Of a stretch of 64,000 bases of DNA, positions 1 through 11,600 are shown piece after piece. Origin of the DNA: an uncultured Bacteroidota bacterium. GTDB lineage: Bacteria > Bacteroidota > Bacteroidia > 2-12-FULL-35-15. The notes under the pieces were generated by a model that made no database searches, had not been told where the DNA came from, and saw nothing but the letters and a program-made list of their open reading frames with translations. Position numbers and translations under genes: made by a program. Location: assembly GCA_903926385.1 (NCBI GenBank), contig CAIYIS010000048.1, positions 62,001 through 126,000 of the forward strand, in the 5' to 3' direction. Within the stretch, counting starts at the first letter, position 1; every line of letters starts with the position of its first letter.

Positions 1-398
1 CTCAGTTCTTTCACCGTTTCATCTGCCCCGTGGTTATTAAATCCCATTCGGTTTATTAATGCTTTATCTGCCGGCAATCTGAACATACGTGGCTTTTCAT
101 TACCCGGCTGAGCTTTGGGAGTAAGCGTTCCTATTTCTATAAACCCGAAACCAAAATTTCCTAACTCATCAAATAGTTTCGCATCCTTGTCAAACCCGGC
201 TCCTAATCCCACCGGATTCGGAAATGTTAATCCAAAAAGTTCTACTTCCAGTTTTTTATCCTTCACCACATATACACTTCTCAGCAATGCCGACATACCC
301 GGTATTTTACAGAAAAGTTTTATGGTTTTAAAAACTACATGGTGAATAGCTTCGGGGGAAAAAAGAAAAAAAATCGGCCTTATCAAACTTTTATACAT
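1..398 (-). CDS. pyrD: Dihydroorotate dehydrogenase (quinone), class 2, 3'-truncated by window edge
   Basis: Fourth step of pyrimidine synthesis: FMN-dependent oxidation of dihydroorotate with electrons passed to membrane quinone. It is not in the ORF track because it runs off the window; I translated the minus strand from the ATG at 398. The first 132 residues are visible. They begin with the class 2 N-terminal membrane-binding stretch ([16 protein letters not shown]) and continue into the conserved barrel start [33 protein letters not shown] and INRMGFNN. The class 2 N-terminal extension argues against the soluble class 1 enzyme. A TATTTTTG promoter element lies about 20 bp upstream. The C-terminal two thirds, with the catalytic serine and most FMN contacts, are outside the window. 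Confidence 0.95.
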   Translation of the reverse strand, partial: MYKSLIRPIFFLFSPEAIHHVVFKTIKLFCKIPGMSALLRSVYVVKDKKLEVELFGLTFPNPVGLGAGFDKDAKLFDELGNFGFGFIEIGTLTPKAQPGNEKPRMFRLPADKALINRMGFNNHGADETVKEL

Positions 399-418
399 AC
401 ACACTTATATTTTCAGGG

Positions 419-426
419 CAAAAATA
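419..426 (-). promoter_or_regulatory. -7 promoter element of pyrD
   Basis: Minus-strand TATTTTTG, an exact match to the Bacteroidota -7 consensus TAnnTTTG, 20 bp before the pyrD ATG. Confidence 0.6.
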
Positions 427-478
427 CTATTTAATTATTAAATCCTGTTTTTCGCCCATCTGCTTCCTCTGTCTTAGC

Positions 479-1453
479 TTAGTTCACCACCATTTTTTTG
501 TTCCATACCCGGTGCTCTTTATCCTCTGCCCTCAGGCAATACACACCTTTGGCCAGTTGGCTAACATCTATCATTTGTTCCCGGCTGTTCATCCTCCTTT
601 TGTAAACCACTTTTCCCATCATATCCTCAAGCTTTATCTCTGTGTCTTTTTGTTCTCTCTCAAACCTTACCATCACTATCCCCGAAGCCGGATTGGGCAG
701 CACAATAAATGCACTTCCCGCTTCCTCTTCTTTTATCCCTATCGGGAAATACACCGCATCGCATTGCGAAAACAAACTATACGAAAACCCCGAACTATCG
801 CTGTAACATCTGAAACGTGCATACTGCCCTTCACCGAAATTACCAAATACATTATCACAACTGTCCGAAGTATTCGGAAACAAATACGAACAACTCGAAG
901 CATTCACCAAACCTATCTTTTCAATAATCCGGGCACCGCCACCCATTCCGGCATTACTTCCAAAAAACCAACTCGAACCATTGTGAGGAATCACATCCAC
1001 ATACCTCAACAACTGCCCGCCTATCACCATACTTCCTTTAGCAGTAACGGTAACTATGCCATTCACTGCACATCCGCTGTACAATTGCATGGCAGGAATA
1101 ACCCAGGTAGAACCCACCGAAGCTCCAAAATCATACAGCGTATAATACTGTCCCAGTTCGAACACATACACCTTACTCGTGTCGGCATAGGTATAATTAT
1201 CGCCCAAACTCACCGTGTCCGTTGCACCCATGCCCAACACATTGCTATGACTAACTTCCGTACCCCTCATCCGTTTGCACACATGCCCGTTTATCAATGT
1301 ATCCCCTGCATATTTTATATGATAATAACCATTCCTCCCGTTCGCACCCGTATCCATCCCGTAGTACCACTCAGCACCGGCCGGGCACCACATCTGAGCA
1401 CTCATCGCCCCCCACAGCACCACCATCACCCCCGTCAGTATTAGTTTTCTCAT
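479..1453 (-). CDS. Secreted protein with T9SS type A C-terminal sorting domain
   Basis: Probably a surface or secreted protein exported by Sec and then T9SS. Residues 1-19 are a signal peptide ending in MSAQ. Residues about 20-235 are a beta-rich region with several cysteines and no family I can name. The last 75 or so residues form a type A sorting domain: VLPNPASG, an EDMMGKVVYKR strand, the LAKGVYCLRA motif and a basic end (KKMVVN). The function of the main domain is unknown. No other gene is fused or overlapping; the 310-residue ORF on the opposite strand is its shadow. Confidence 0.85.
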   Translation of the reverse strand: MRKLILTGVMVVLWGAMSAQMWCPAGAEWYYGMDTGANGRNGYYHIKYAGDTLINGHVCKRMRGTEVSHSNVLGMGATDTVSLGDNYTYADTSKVYVFELGQYYTLYDFGASVGSTWVIPAMQLYSGCAVNGIVTVTAKGSMVIGGQLLRYVDVIPHNGSSWFFGSNAGMGGGARIIEKIGLVNASSCSYLFPNTSDSCDNVFGNFGEGQYARFRCYSDSSGFSYSLFSQCDAVYFPIGIKEEEAGSAFIVLPNPASGIVMVRFEREQKDTEIKLEDMMGKVVYKRRMNSREQMIDVSQLAKGVYCLRAEDKEHRVWNKKMVVN

Positions 1454-1549
1454 TTCTAAATTATATGTTTTGTAGTTCTATTATTCCTCTTTTCAATCCA
1501 AAATTTTATTTCTGAATCTTACCAATCCCCAAGATTATATTCGTCTGAA

Positions 1550-1704
1550 CGCCTCACCCCTGAACAGGCGCACAAGCCGGCTCAAACAGCCACAGGCTGT
1601 TTGCCCTCCCCTCTCCAAAGGAGAGGGGGTTAAGCTTACTGAAACCTAAATTTAGTTTGTTCATAATCTCCCCTCTCCTTTGGAGAGGGGCCGGGGGTGA
1701 GGCG
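1550..1704. repeat. Palindromic dispersed element (MITE-like)
   Basis: Outer inverted ends CGCCTCACCCC (1550-1560) and GGGGTGAGGCG (1694-1704) match exactly. They flank two internal hairpins of the form CCCCTCTCC-AAAG-GAGAGGGG and its inverse. Related half-copies lie at 2582-2602 and 45955-45988. There is no ORF inside. Whether it is mobile cannot be told from this window. Confidence 0.7.
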
Positions 1705-1767
1705 ATTTGCTACCATTAATTAATCATAGGGATTAGTGCCTTGTGAATACTAAGTTCTGAATTAATC

Positions 1768-1914
1768 TCAAGATTTCTTTTTCTGAAAAAAATAAGCAAA
1801 CCAAACAAACCATAAAAACCATAAAGCCTGTATCCAGTCACCTTTTGTGATGGCAGGTATTCCCAGAAACCCCAGAAACCCCAAAAAGCCCATTGTCCAT
1901 TTTAAATTTTTCAT
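1768..1914 (-). CDS. Small membrane protein, 48 residues, DUF3796-like
   Basis: Too short for the ORF track. It reads MKNLKWTMGFLGFLGFLGIP, then a polar ITKGDW link, then LWFLWFVWFAYFF and a basic QKKKS end. This is a two-segment hydrophobic protein rich in Phe, Trp and Gly-Phe-Leu repeats. The pattern recalls the N-terminal part of DUF3796 small membrane proteins, whose function is not known to me. Support for it being real: an AAGGAAAG ribosome-binding stretch just before the ATG, an exact TAnnTTTG element about 56 bp upstream, and codons that keep the repeated FLG pattern. It stands alone between the T9SS gene and a tandem array. Confidence 0.7.
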   Translation of the reverse strand: MKNLKWTMGFLGFLGFLGIPAITKGDWIQALWFLWFVWFAYFFQKKKS

Positions 1915-2236
1915 GTTCTTTCCTTTAATTATTTTTAAATATCCTATTTCTCACTTTTCGTAATCATCTGCAAATGTAATTTGTTTTTTGTGGTAGCATC
2001 CAAAAGCAAACGCTTTTTTCAATCTCATAACTAATCAAGATGTCTCCTTCCCTCTCCCTATTCCCAACTTTTCATATAAAGCGCAAGGAAACATAATTCG
2101 CGTAGGTTGGGTCAAATCATCTTGTCATCTCGCATTGTGTTCACCTTCCATTATACTAACTTCAACAATACCCCTCAAAAGTGTTTTTCTCCCATTCTCT
2201 AATTGAAAAGGGCAGGGGAGAGGTGTTTTTTGTCTC
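1915..2236. other. Intergenic stretch without a recognisable gene
   Basis: It holds the promoter of the 48-residue gene. The rest, up to the tandem array, shows no convincing ORF, RNA or hairpin. Confidence 0.5.
1971..1978 (-). promoter_or_regulatory. -7 promoter element of the 48-residue membrane protein
   Basis: Minus-strand TACATTTG matches TAnnTTTG exactly. A TTTG lies 22 bp upstream, close to the usual 19-21 bp spacing for the -33 element. Confidence 0.55.
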
Positions 2237-2530
2237 AGCAGATGTCCTTCGGGAGTCAGCAGATGTTCTTCGGAAGTCAGCAGATGTCCTTCGGGAGTGA
2301 GCAGATGTCCTTCGGGAGTGAGCAGATGTCCTTCGGGAGTGAGCAGATGTCCTTCGGAAGCCAGCAGATGTCCTTCGGGAGTCAGCAGATGTCCTTCGGG
2401 AGTCAGCAGATGTCCTTCGGGAGCCATCAAATGTCCTTCGGAAGCCAGCAGATGTCCTTCGGAAGCCAGCAGATGTCCTTCGGAAGTCAGCAGATATCCT
2501 TCGGAAACCTCCAGATGTGTATCTTCCCGA
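2237..2530. repeat. Tandem array A, 21-bp period
   Basis: Thirteen full units start every 21 bp from 2237 to 2489, followed by one degenerate unit. The core is GCAGATGTCCTTCGGGAG. Variation is limited mainly to GGGAG/GGAAG and the last base or two, and there is no indel. Because 21 is a multiple of three, ORFs of 144, 110 and 89 residues run through it on both strands, but none has a credible start context or composition. It lies downstream of the giant T9SS gene. Confidence 0.95.
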
Positions 2531-2581
2531 GTTAACAAATCATGTTCAAATAGGAACATTTTATAAACCTTCCCTTCCCTC

Positions 2582-2602
2582 CCCCTCTCTTGCGGAGAGG
2601 GG
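2582..2602. repeat. Hairpin related to the dispersed palindrome
   Basis: CCCCTCTC/GAGAGGGG stem followed by GGGGAGAGGTG, between array A and the giant gene's stop codon. It may also act as a weak terminator, though it has no T-run. Confidence 0.5.
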
Positions 2603-2619
2603 ATAAAGGGGAGAGGTGC

Positions 2620-5600
2620 TTAATCCTGTATTACCAGTCTTCCGGTCGAAACTACCTTGCCATCGTTAATAAATTTAAAGAAATAAATTCCCGAGTTCAG
2701 TTCGTCTCTGTTCATTCTTACTTCATGAGTAGTAATGTCCGTAATGTATTTCACCTGTTTGCCAAGTACATCATACACTTCCAGCTGAGCATTGTTTAAC
2801 GTAATGCCATCACCAATTTTCACAGTAGCATAATCCATAAATGGATTAGGATACACCGTTACACCTGCATCAGCCACCGAAGTTCCAATTGAGTTACATA
2901 AGTCAACCGTCATTGGTCCGTTAGCCGAAGCTGTACAAGTGGTGGTAGGGTCTGTGTAGGTATATGTAATGGTAAATGTACCAATTCCGCTTACAGCAGG
3001 GTCGAACATATTTCCTCCTGATACACCAATACCTGAATAAATTCCTCCCGAACCCGAAGGGTAACCTGTGGTAAGAACCACCGGAGCTGAGGTATTACAA
3101 ACATGAGCCATAGCACCAATCTGAACGATAGGCAATGGATTAAGAATAACGTTAAGGATAACCGGAGTAGCCGAGCCACATTGGTTGCTTGCTGTTACTG
3201 CCAATGTACCGCTGTTTACGTTGGTCACCAAAGTAATGCTGTTGGTATTAGAGCTACCTGTCCAGTTGCCCGGCACAGCCCAGAAATAATTGGTAATATT
3301 ACCATCCACCGGAACTGAATAAGTATTGGTAGAACCATCGCACACCAATGTAGGTCCGGAGATAGAAGCAGGAGCCACAGGCAAGTTGTTAACCGTTACT
3401 ACCACTATATCTGTTGACGAACAGTTTCCGTTCGATACAGTCACGGTATAAGTAGTAGTAGCCGATGGGTTAGCCACAGGGTTAGCTATGCCTGCTGACG
3501 ATAAGTCAGTAGCAGGTAACCATGCAAAGTTAGTTCCGCCCGAAGCGTTAAGTGTGGCACTGCTGCCTGCACAAATCGAAACATCGCTTCCGGCATTTGC
3601 CACAGGAGTAGTATTTACAGTTACCACCACAGCATCCGTAGCCGAGCAGGTTCCGTCCGAAACCGTTACAGTATAAGTTGTACTTGTCATAGGGTTAGCC
3701 AATGGATTAGCAATAGAAGAATTGCTTAATCCGGTAACAGGCAACCAGGAGTATGAAACTCCTCCTGTAGCTTGTAAACTGATGGTTGTTCCCGAACAAA
3801 TTGCAGTGTCCACACCTGCATAAGCTGTAGGAAGTGGCAATACCGTTACCACCACCGAGTCGATAGTCGTTCCGCAAGTACTAGTTACAGTTGCAGTATA
3901 AGTAGTAGTAGTAGTAGGCGATGCCACAGGGTTAGGAATATTTGCATTGCTCAATCCTGCTGTAGGTAACCAGCTGTAACTTGTTCCACCCACAGCATTT
4001 AAGGTAGTATTTCCACCGGCACAAATCGATACATCTGTTCCTGCATTGGCTATATTCACTGTTACCTGTACGGTATCATTATCCGAACATAATCCGTTAG
4101 ATACCGTAAGCACATAAGTAGTATTTACAGTAGGTGTAGCCACCGGATTAGCTATCGATGCATTATCAAGACCGGTAGCAGGGCTCCATGAGTAGGTTGT
4201 TCCGCCTGTTCCGTTCAGCGTAGTGCTGTTTCCTAGACAGATATTTACATCACTTCCGGCATTTGCCGTAGGCGAAGGATTAACATTTACTACCACCATA
4301 TCAGTAGCCGAACAACTTCCGTTCGATACAGTAACGGTGTAAGTAGTAGTTGAGTTAGGATTAGCAATTGGGTTAGCCACAGTTGCATTGCTCAATCCGG
4401 TAGCAGGTAACCACGAATAAGAGGTTCCTCCCGATGCCGAAAGAAGCGTGTTTGTTCCCGAACAAATGGTTACATCACTTCCGGCATTAGCCACCGGAGG
4501 CGAAACCACATTTACTATAACAGCATCCTGAGCGCTGCAGAATCCGTTCGAAACGGTAACTGTATAAACAGCAGTTGTGGCAGGCGAAGCTACAGGGTTA
4601 GCAATATTAGGGTCGCTTAATCCGGTAGAAGGAGTCCATGTATACGATGTTCCTCCGGTTGCATTCAATGTAGTGTTTGTTCCTGAGCAGATGGTAACAT
4701 CCGTTCCGGCATTAGCCACTGGCACCGGATTAACTGTTACTACAACCATATCTGTCAATGCACAAGTTCCGTTAGATACCGACACTGTATAAGTAGTAGT
4801 AACTGCTGGCGATGCTACCGGATTGGCTATGGTTGATGAAGATAAACCTGTAGCTGGTGTCCAAGTGTAAGATGTACCTCCGCTGGCACCTAATGTTGTG
4901 GTGCTTCCGGCACAGATAGCAACATCTGCTCCTGCATTTGGTACTGGAGGTGCCACCACATTTACTACCATTACATCTGTGGCCGAACATCCGTTGGATG
5001 TAGCCGTAACTGTATAAGTAGTAGTAGCACTTGGATTAGCACTTGGGTTGGCAATGGATGGGTTACTCAATCCGGTTGAAGGCGACCAGCTGTAAGTAGT
5101 TCCTCCGGTTGCTCCTAATGTAGTGGTGCTTCCGTTACAAATGGTTACATCACTACCTGCATTGGCGGTAGGAGTGGCATTTACGGTTACTATTACTGCA
5201 TCTGTTGCAGTACATGTTCCGTTCGAAACAGTAACAGTATAAGTAGTGGTAGCCGCAGGCGAAGCTACAGGGTTGGCAATTGTGGTCGAACTTAGTCCGG
5301 TTGCTGGCAACCATGTATAAGATGTTCCACCCGTTGCGCCCAGTGTAGTATTAGTTCCGGAACAGATAGCTGCATCAGCCCCGGCATTAGCTACCGGAAC
5401 AGGGTTAACCGTTACCACCACCATATCAGTGGAAGTACAAGCACCGTTAGATGCAGTTACAGTATAAGTTGTAGTAGCTGCCGGAGATGCTACCGGATTA
5501 GCAATAGAAGCGTTGCTCAAACCTGTTGTAGGTAACCACGAATAGGTTGTTCCTCCTGAAGCAGTTAATGTAGTGCTGCTGCCTGCGCAAATGGCTACAT

Positions 5601-8600
5601 CAGCACCTGCATTAGCCACCGGTTGAGGTACCACTGTTACCACTACCATATCGGTAGAAGTACAGCTTCCCGTTGTTCCGGTTACAGTATAGGTTGTAGT
5701 TACAGTAGGACTGGCAATTGGGTTAGCAATATTGGTTGCTGATAATCCGGTTGCAGGCAACCAGGTGAATGATGATGCTCCTGTTGCGCTTAATTGTGTA
5801 TTGCTTCCTGAGCAGATTGAAACATCCGAACCTGCATTGGCAACACTGCCTCCTACTGTTACCGTAACCATATCAACTGCTGTACACGAACCACTGTTGG
5901 CAGTTAATGTATAAGTAGTTGTAGTGGTTGGGTTGGCCAAAGGATTAAGAATGGTAGTAGAACTCAAACCAGTACTTGGTGCCCAGGAGTAAGTTGTTGT
6001 TCCCGGAAGTGACCAAGTATAAGTTGTTCCTGCCTGAGGATAGGTGTTAGGCGAACTGCTTTCTAAATAACAAGTAGATACATTACTTGTACCAACAGTT
6101 GAGTTTACCCAATATCCTGTGGTGGACAATACAGTTCTGTTGTTAACATCTGTTCCAAACGTACTGGTTGCTCCGCGCAAACCTACCTGAGGTTCTACTG
6201 ATGCAAGACCAATTAAAGCAGGTGCGTTATACACCACTTTTACCTGATATGTTGTTGTATTCAATCTAATCTGGAAACTGAAACGGTCTAATGTTCCGGT
6301 AGAAGAATATCTTCCCATATCTTGCCATTGTATGATGAATTCCTGTCCTACCTGCTGATATCTGATTTCAGGTGTTCCTGCTGTTGCCTTGTCTAAGTCT
6401 CTTCCAAATGCCGAAACAGCACCTTGGTAGGTTTCTGTTGAACTGATTGGAATGTAGTTAGTAGTTGTAGGCACGGCCAATGTTCCAAAGGTTATAAATC
6501 CGTTCGTAGAAATATAGATATTGGTAAATGTGCTGTTATTAAATGTAAACGAAGGTATGGTTACTGAGCCTGAAACCACATCATCCATTAAGGATGCTGA
6601 AGTTAACCAAACTGTTCCTCCTGTAATAGGAGTGTATGTACCCACATTTTGTGTAAACGACATGGATGAAGCTAAATTTACCCATGCGCCTCCGCCACCG
6701 GTCACAGAGCCTACAAGAGAGGTGCTGCTTCCTGTACAAATGGTTACATCACTTCCGGCATTAGCACTTAATGTACCTGTTGTTACTGTTACAGATGCTG
6801 TGGAAGAACAAGTTCCGTTAGATACAGTTACTGTATAAGTGGTAGTGTAAGGAGGTGTACAAACTGGATTAGCAATGTTTGGATTGCTCAATCCTGTGGT
6901 CGGACTCCATGAATACGAAGTTCCTCCGGTTGCATTTAGTGTGGTCGAACCTCCGCAGGCAATGGTTACGTTAGAGCCTGCACTTGCCACTGGTGATGCG
7001 TTAACTGTTATGGTAACAGTAGAAGTAGAAGAACAAGTTCCGTTCGATACGGTTACTGTATAGGTAGTAGTAGTTAAAGGTGTTGCCACCGGATTCGCTA
7101 TAGATGCGTTATTCAAAGTAGCTGAAGGTAACCATGAATAAGTTCCGCCTCCGGTTGCATTTAATGTTGTGCTTGTTCCTGAACAGATGGTTGCAGGCGA
7201 ACCGGCAGTGGCAACAGGAGAAGCATTTACTATTACTGTTACAGTTTGTGTTCCCGAACAACCCGAAGTTGTTCCGGTTACTGTATAAGTTGTGGTCGCA
7301 ACAGGGCTTGCCACCGGATTAGCAATATTTGCATTGCTTAAGCCTGTTGAAGGAGTCCAGCTATATGAAGTAGCTCCGCTGGCTGTTAATGTAGTTCCCG
7401 AACCAGAACAGATTGTTGTGTTTCCGCTTACTGATACCACTGGTATTGGTGTTACTGTTACTGTAACGTTAGCAGAAGAGGTACAACCCGTTCCGTTTCC
7501 TACCATAACTGTATAAGTAGTGGTAGAGGTAGGATTAGCCGTAGGATTAGAAATATTCGGATCACTTAGCCCTGTAGTTGGTAACCAGCTGTATGTAGTT
7601 CCTCCGCTCCCGTTCAATACGGTGCTCGAACCGATGCATATATTAGAGTTACTTCCTGCACTCGCCACAGGCGAAGGGTTAACGGTTATTGAAACAGTTG
7701 CAGTTGATGAGCAACCTGCCGAAGTACCCGTAACAGTGTAAGTGGTAGTTGAACTAGGCGATGCGGAAGGGTTGGAAATTGATGCATTACTCAATCCTGT
7801 TGAAGGTAACCAGCTATATGTAGTGGCTCCGCTTGCGCTTATCGGTGTACTTGTACCTGAGCAAATCGTTGTTCCTCCGGTTGCTGTTACCACCGGAATA
7901 GGATTTACGGTAACTGTAACCACTGAGGTATTGCTGCAACCTGATGTGGTTCCGGTTACAGTATAGGTGGTAGTGGAAACAGGAGCAGCCACAGGGTTAG
8001 CTACTGTCGATGAACTTAATCCGGTTCCCGGACTCCAGCTATACGAAGCAGCACCGCTGGCCGTTAATGTAGTGTTACCTCCGGTACATATATTGGTTGT
8101 TCCCGAAACAGAAACACTTGGTGTGGTATTTACAAATACAGTAACCTGTGCTGTATCCGAACAACTTCCAGATGTACCGGTAACGGTGTACGTTGTAGTA
8201 ACCAATGGAGATGCTGTTGGGTTAGCTGCCGAAGCACTGCTTAATCCGGTAATAGGTAACCAACTATACGAAGCTGCACCGCTTGCACTCAATGGCGTAG
8301 ATGTTCCCGAACAGATGGTTGTACCACCGGTTAAGGCAACTACTGGAACTGGATAAACACTTACTGTTACAGTAGTTGTGTTCGAGCACGAACCAGTTGT
8401 TCCGGTTACCGTATAAGTTATAGTAGATGTTGGGTTCGCAACTGGGTTCGCAATTGTAGGGTTGCTTAATCCTGTTGAAGGCGACCAACTGTAAGAAGTA
8501 GCACCACTTGCTGTAAGTGTAGTACTTGTTCCGGTACATAATGTTGTATTGCCTGTAACCGAAATGGTAGGTAATGGAATCACATTCACAGCTACTGTTT

Positions 8601-11600
8601 GAGTACTGGAACAACCGTTGGCAGTTCCTGTTACTGTATATGTAGTAGACGATGACGGAGATGCTACCGGATTGAAAATATTGGAAGCACTCAAACCTGT
8701 TGCAGGAAGCCAGCTGAAAGAACTTGCCCCGCTAGCTGAAAGATTTGTGCTTGCTCCATTACAGATGGTTGCACCACCTGTGATATTGATAACCGGAAGA
8801 GGTGTTACTGTTACAGTTAATGAAGCTGTGCTCGAACATCCCAGTGAAGTACCGGTAACAGTATAAGTAGTTGTAGCGGCCGGAGTAGCAACTGGATTCG
8901 CTATATTAGCATTACTTAAACCTGTTGACGGAGACCAGCTATAAGTGGTCGCTCCCGATGAAGTTAGGTTGGTGCTCGAACCTGCGCAAATTGTTACATC
9001 TGTAGATGATACAACAGTAGGGATTGGATTAACCGTCACCATATATGTTGCAGAACTACTGCAACTTCCGGTACTTCCAGTAACTGTAAATGTAGTTGTG
9101 GTAGTAGGTGTTGCCGTTGGATTCGAAACAGATGGATTACTTAAATCACCTGCCGGCAACCATGCATAGTTCGTTGCTCCTGACGCTGTCAATACGGTAG
9201 CTCCTCCGTTACAAATGGTATTTGTTCCACTTACAGAAACACTTGGAATAGGTATCACCGTCACTAATGCATTAGCTGTGGCTGTACATCCGTTATTACC
9301 TGTTACAGTGTATGTAGTGGTGGTTGTCGGAGAAGCGATTGGATTGGCAATATTAGGATTGCTCAAACCTGTTGTAGGTAACCATGTATAGGTATTAGCT
9401 CCTGATGCAGCTAAGTTTGTTGAACTACCGGCACAAATGCTCCCTGCTCCGGTAACTACTACAGTTGGTGCAGAAGTTATATTAACAGTTACTGTGTTGC
9501 TTCCGGAACATCCGCTTGAAACACCCGTAATGGTATACGTTGTGGTTATGGCTGGGTAGGCTGTTGGATTAGCAACAATGGTACTGCTTAAACCAAGAGC
9601 CGGTGACCAAGTGTATGATGTGGCTCCCGAAGCAATCAAAGATGTGCTTGTTCCTCCGCAAATTGTTGTATTTCCTGTAATAGCAATAACAGGAATGGCA
9701 ATTACCGAAACTGTAACCGTTTGTGTACTTGTACATACACCATTTGAACCGGTTACCGTGTATGTCGTAGTTGAGGATGGACTGGCAACCGGATTCGAAA
9801 TATTCGGGTTACTTAAACCTGTTGTTGGAGACCAACTGTATGAAGATGCTCCACTGGCTGTTAATGTTACCGAACCTCCTGCACAAATATTGCCTCCTCC
9901 TGTTACTGATACAGTTGGAGCTGCACTAACACCTAAAGTTAATGAAGAAGTTGCGGAGCAACCGTTCGTTGTTCCTGTTACTGTATAAGTGGTTGTTGAT
10001 GCTGGTGATGCTGTAGGGGTAGAAACTGTTGTGCTGCTTAATCCTGTTGCAGGCGACCATGTATATGTTGTCGCTCCGGAAGCCGTTAAAGTTGTGGAAG
10101 AACCTGCACAAATCGGACTTGAACCGCTAGTTGCGTTTACAGTAGGGATGGTGGTAACAGTTACTGTAGCCGTAGCCGAATTCGAACAACCTAATGAAGT
10201 TCCGGTAACTGTATAGGTGGTTGTCACCCCTGGTGTGGCTACAGGATTATAAATTGAAGTTGAACTCAAACCTGCAGAAGGTGCCCAGCTGTATGAAGTT
10301 GCTCCGTTAGCAATAAACGATACTGTCCCTCCTGCACAAATATTAGGTGCATTTGGTGTTGCTGTTATGTTGGGTATAGGATTTACAACAATGGTTACCG
10401 TAGCAGTGTTTGTACAACTTCCTGCAGTACCAGTAACCGTATAAGTTGTTGTGGTTGTAGGACTGGCAGTTGGGTTAGCGATGCTGGCATTGCTTAGAGA
10501 ACCAGAAGGAAGCCAAGAATAGGATGTAGCTCCGCTGGCACTTATTGATGCTGATGCTCCCGCACATATTGTAGTTCCTCCCGTAGCAAGAACCGGTACA
10601 CTTGTTGACATGGTAAACGCTGCATCACTTTGATCTGTCTTGGTACTTACCACATAATCTGTTACTCGAACTAAACAGCTCGAGGAAATAGAATTAGGAA
10701 CTGTCCAGGAATAACTGCAAGAGCTTCCTCCTGCCGCATAGTTGGTGGCAATAGAAACCCAAGAAGTTCCTCCATTAATTGAATAATCAAGATTGTACTG
10801 TCCGGATGTTCCGGTTGCATTCCATGTAATGGTTTGCGATGAACAGGTAGCCCAGTTTTCTCCTCCATTCGGAGCTGTAATAGTAATAGGAACAGCAGAG
10901 GTTGTGATGGTGAATACAGAATTACTTACATCCGTTTTACAGTTATTCACATTATCAGTAACTCTTACTAAACAGTTTGTACTAGGCGCATTCGGTACTG
11001 TCCACGCATAGGTGTTGGTAGTAATTAATGTATTGAATACAATATTAATCCAGTTAGAACCTCCGTTGATAGAATAGTCGATGTTGTAGTAGTTTGAAAC
11101 ACCTGATGAAGTCCAGTTGATATTTAAAACAGAACCCACGGTGTAGCTTCCTCCAAAATTTGGCTGAGTAATAGTGATAGCAGGAGCGATGGTGAATACC
11201 GCATTACTTAAATCTGTTTTAGAAGTGGCATAAGGGTCAGTAACTTTTACTAAACAGTTATTCGAAGGAATGTTAGGTATACTTGCCCAAGTGTACGAGC
11301 AGTTTCCTGTTCCGGCTGCAGAATAGTAAGTAACCACTGAAGTCCATGTGCTACCACCGTTTGTCGAGTAATCGATATTATAGTAACCCGAACAACCTCC
11401 TGCAGTCCAGTTAATACTTGAAGTTGTACAACTATTCAATATTTCACCACCATTAGGGGCCGTAACGATAACAGCAGGATTGATAGAAAAATCTAAGTTA
11501 CTAACATCATAAGTACCTGTACAACCAAAGTCGGTAACTCTAATTAAACAGGTTGAAGAAACAGAGTTAGGCACTGTCCATGAATAAGAACCTGTGTTAT

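Noticed and set aside
512-1444. 310-residue plus-strand ORF
   Set aside because: Antisense to a T9SS protein with an intact signal and sorting domain; Ser/His/Thr/Arg-rich shadow composition.
2125-2559. ORFs of 144, 110 and 89 residues through array A
   Set aside because: They exist because a 21-bp unit without stops stays open in several frames on both strands; no promoter, ribosome site or non-repeat domain supports any of them.
7292-10216. Series of 60-136 residue plus-strand ORFs (VGLAIFGLLKPVxG-like)
   Set aside because: Regularly repeated shadows of the Ig-like modules on the opposite strand.
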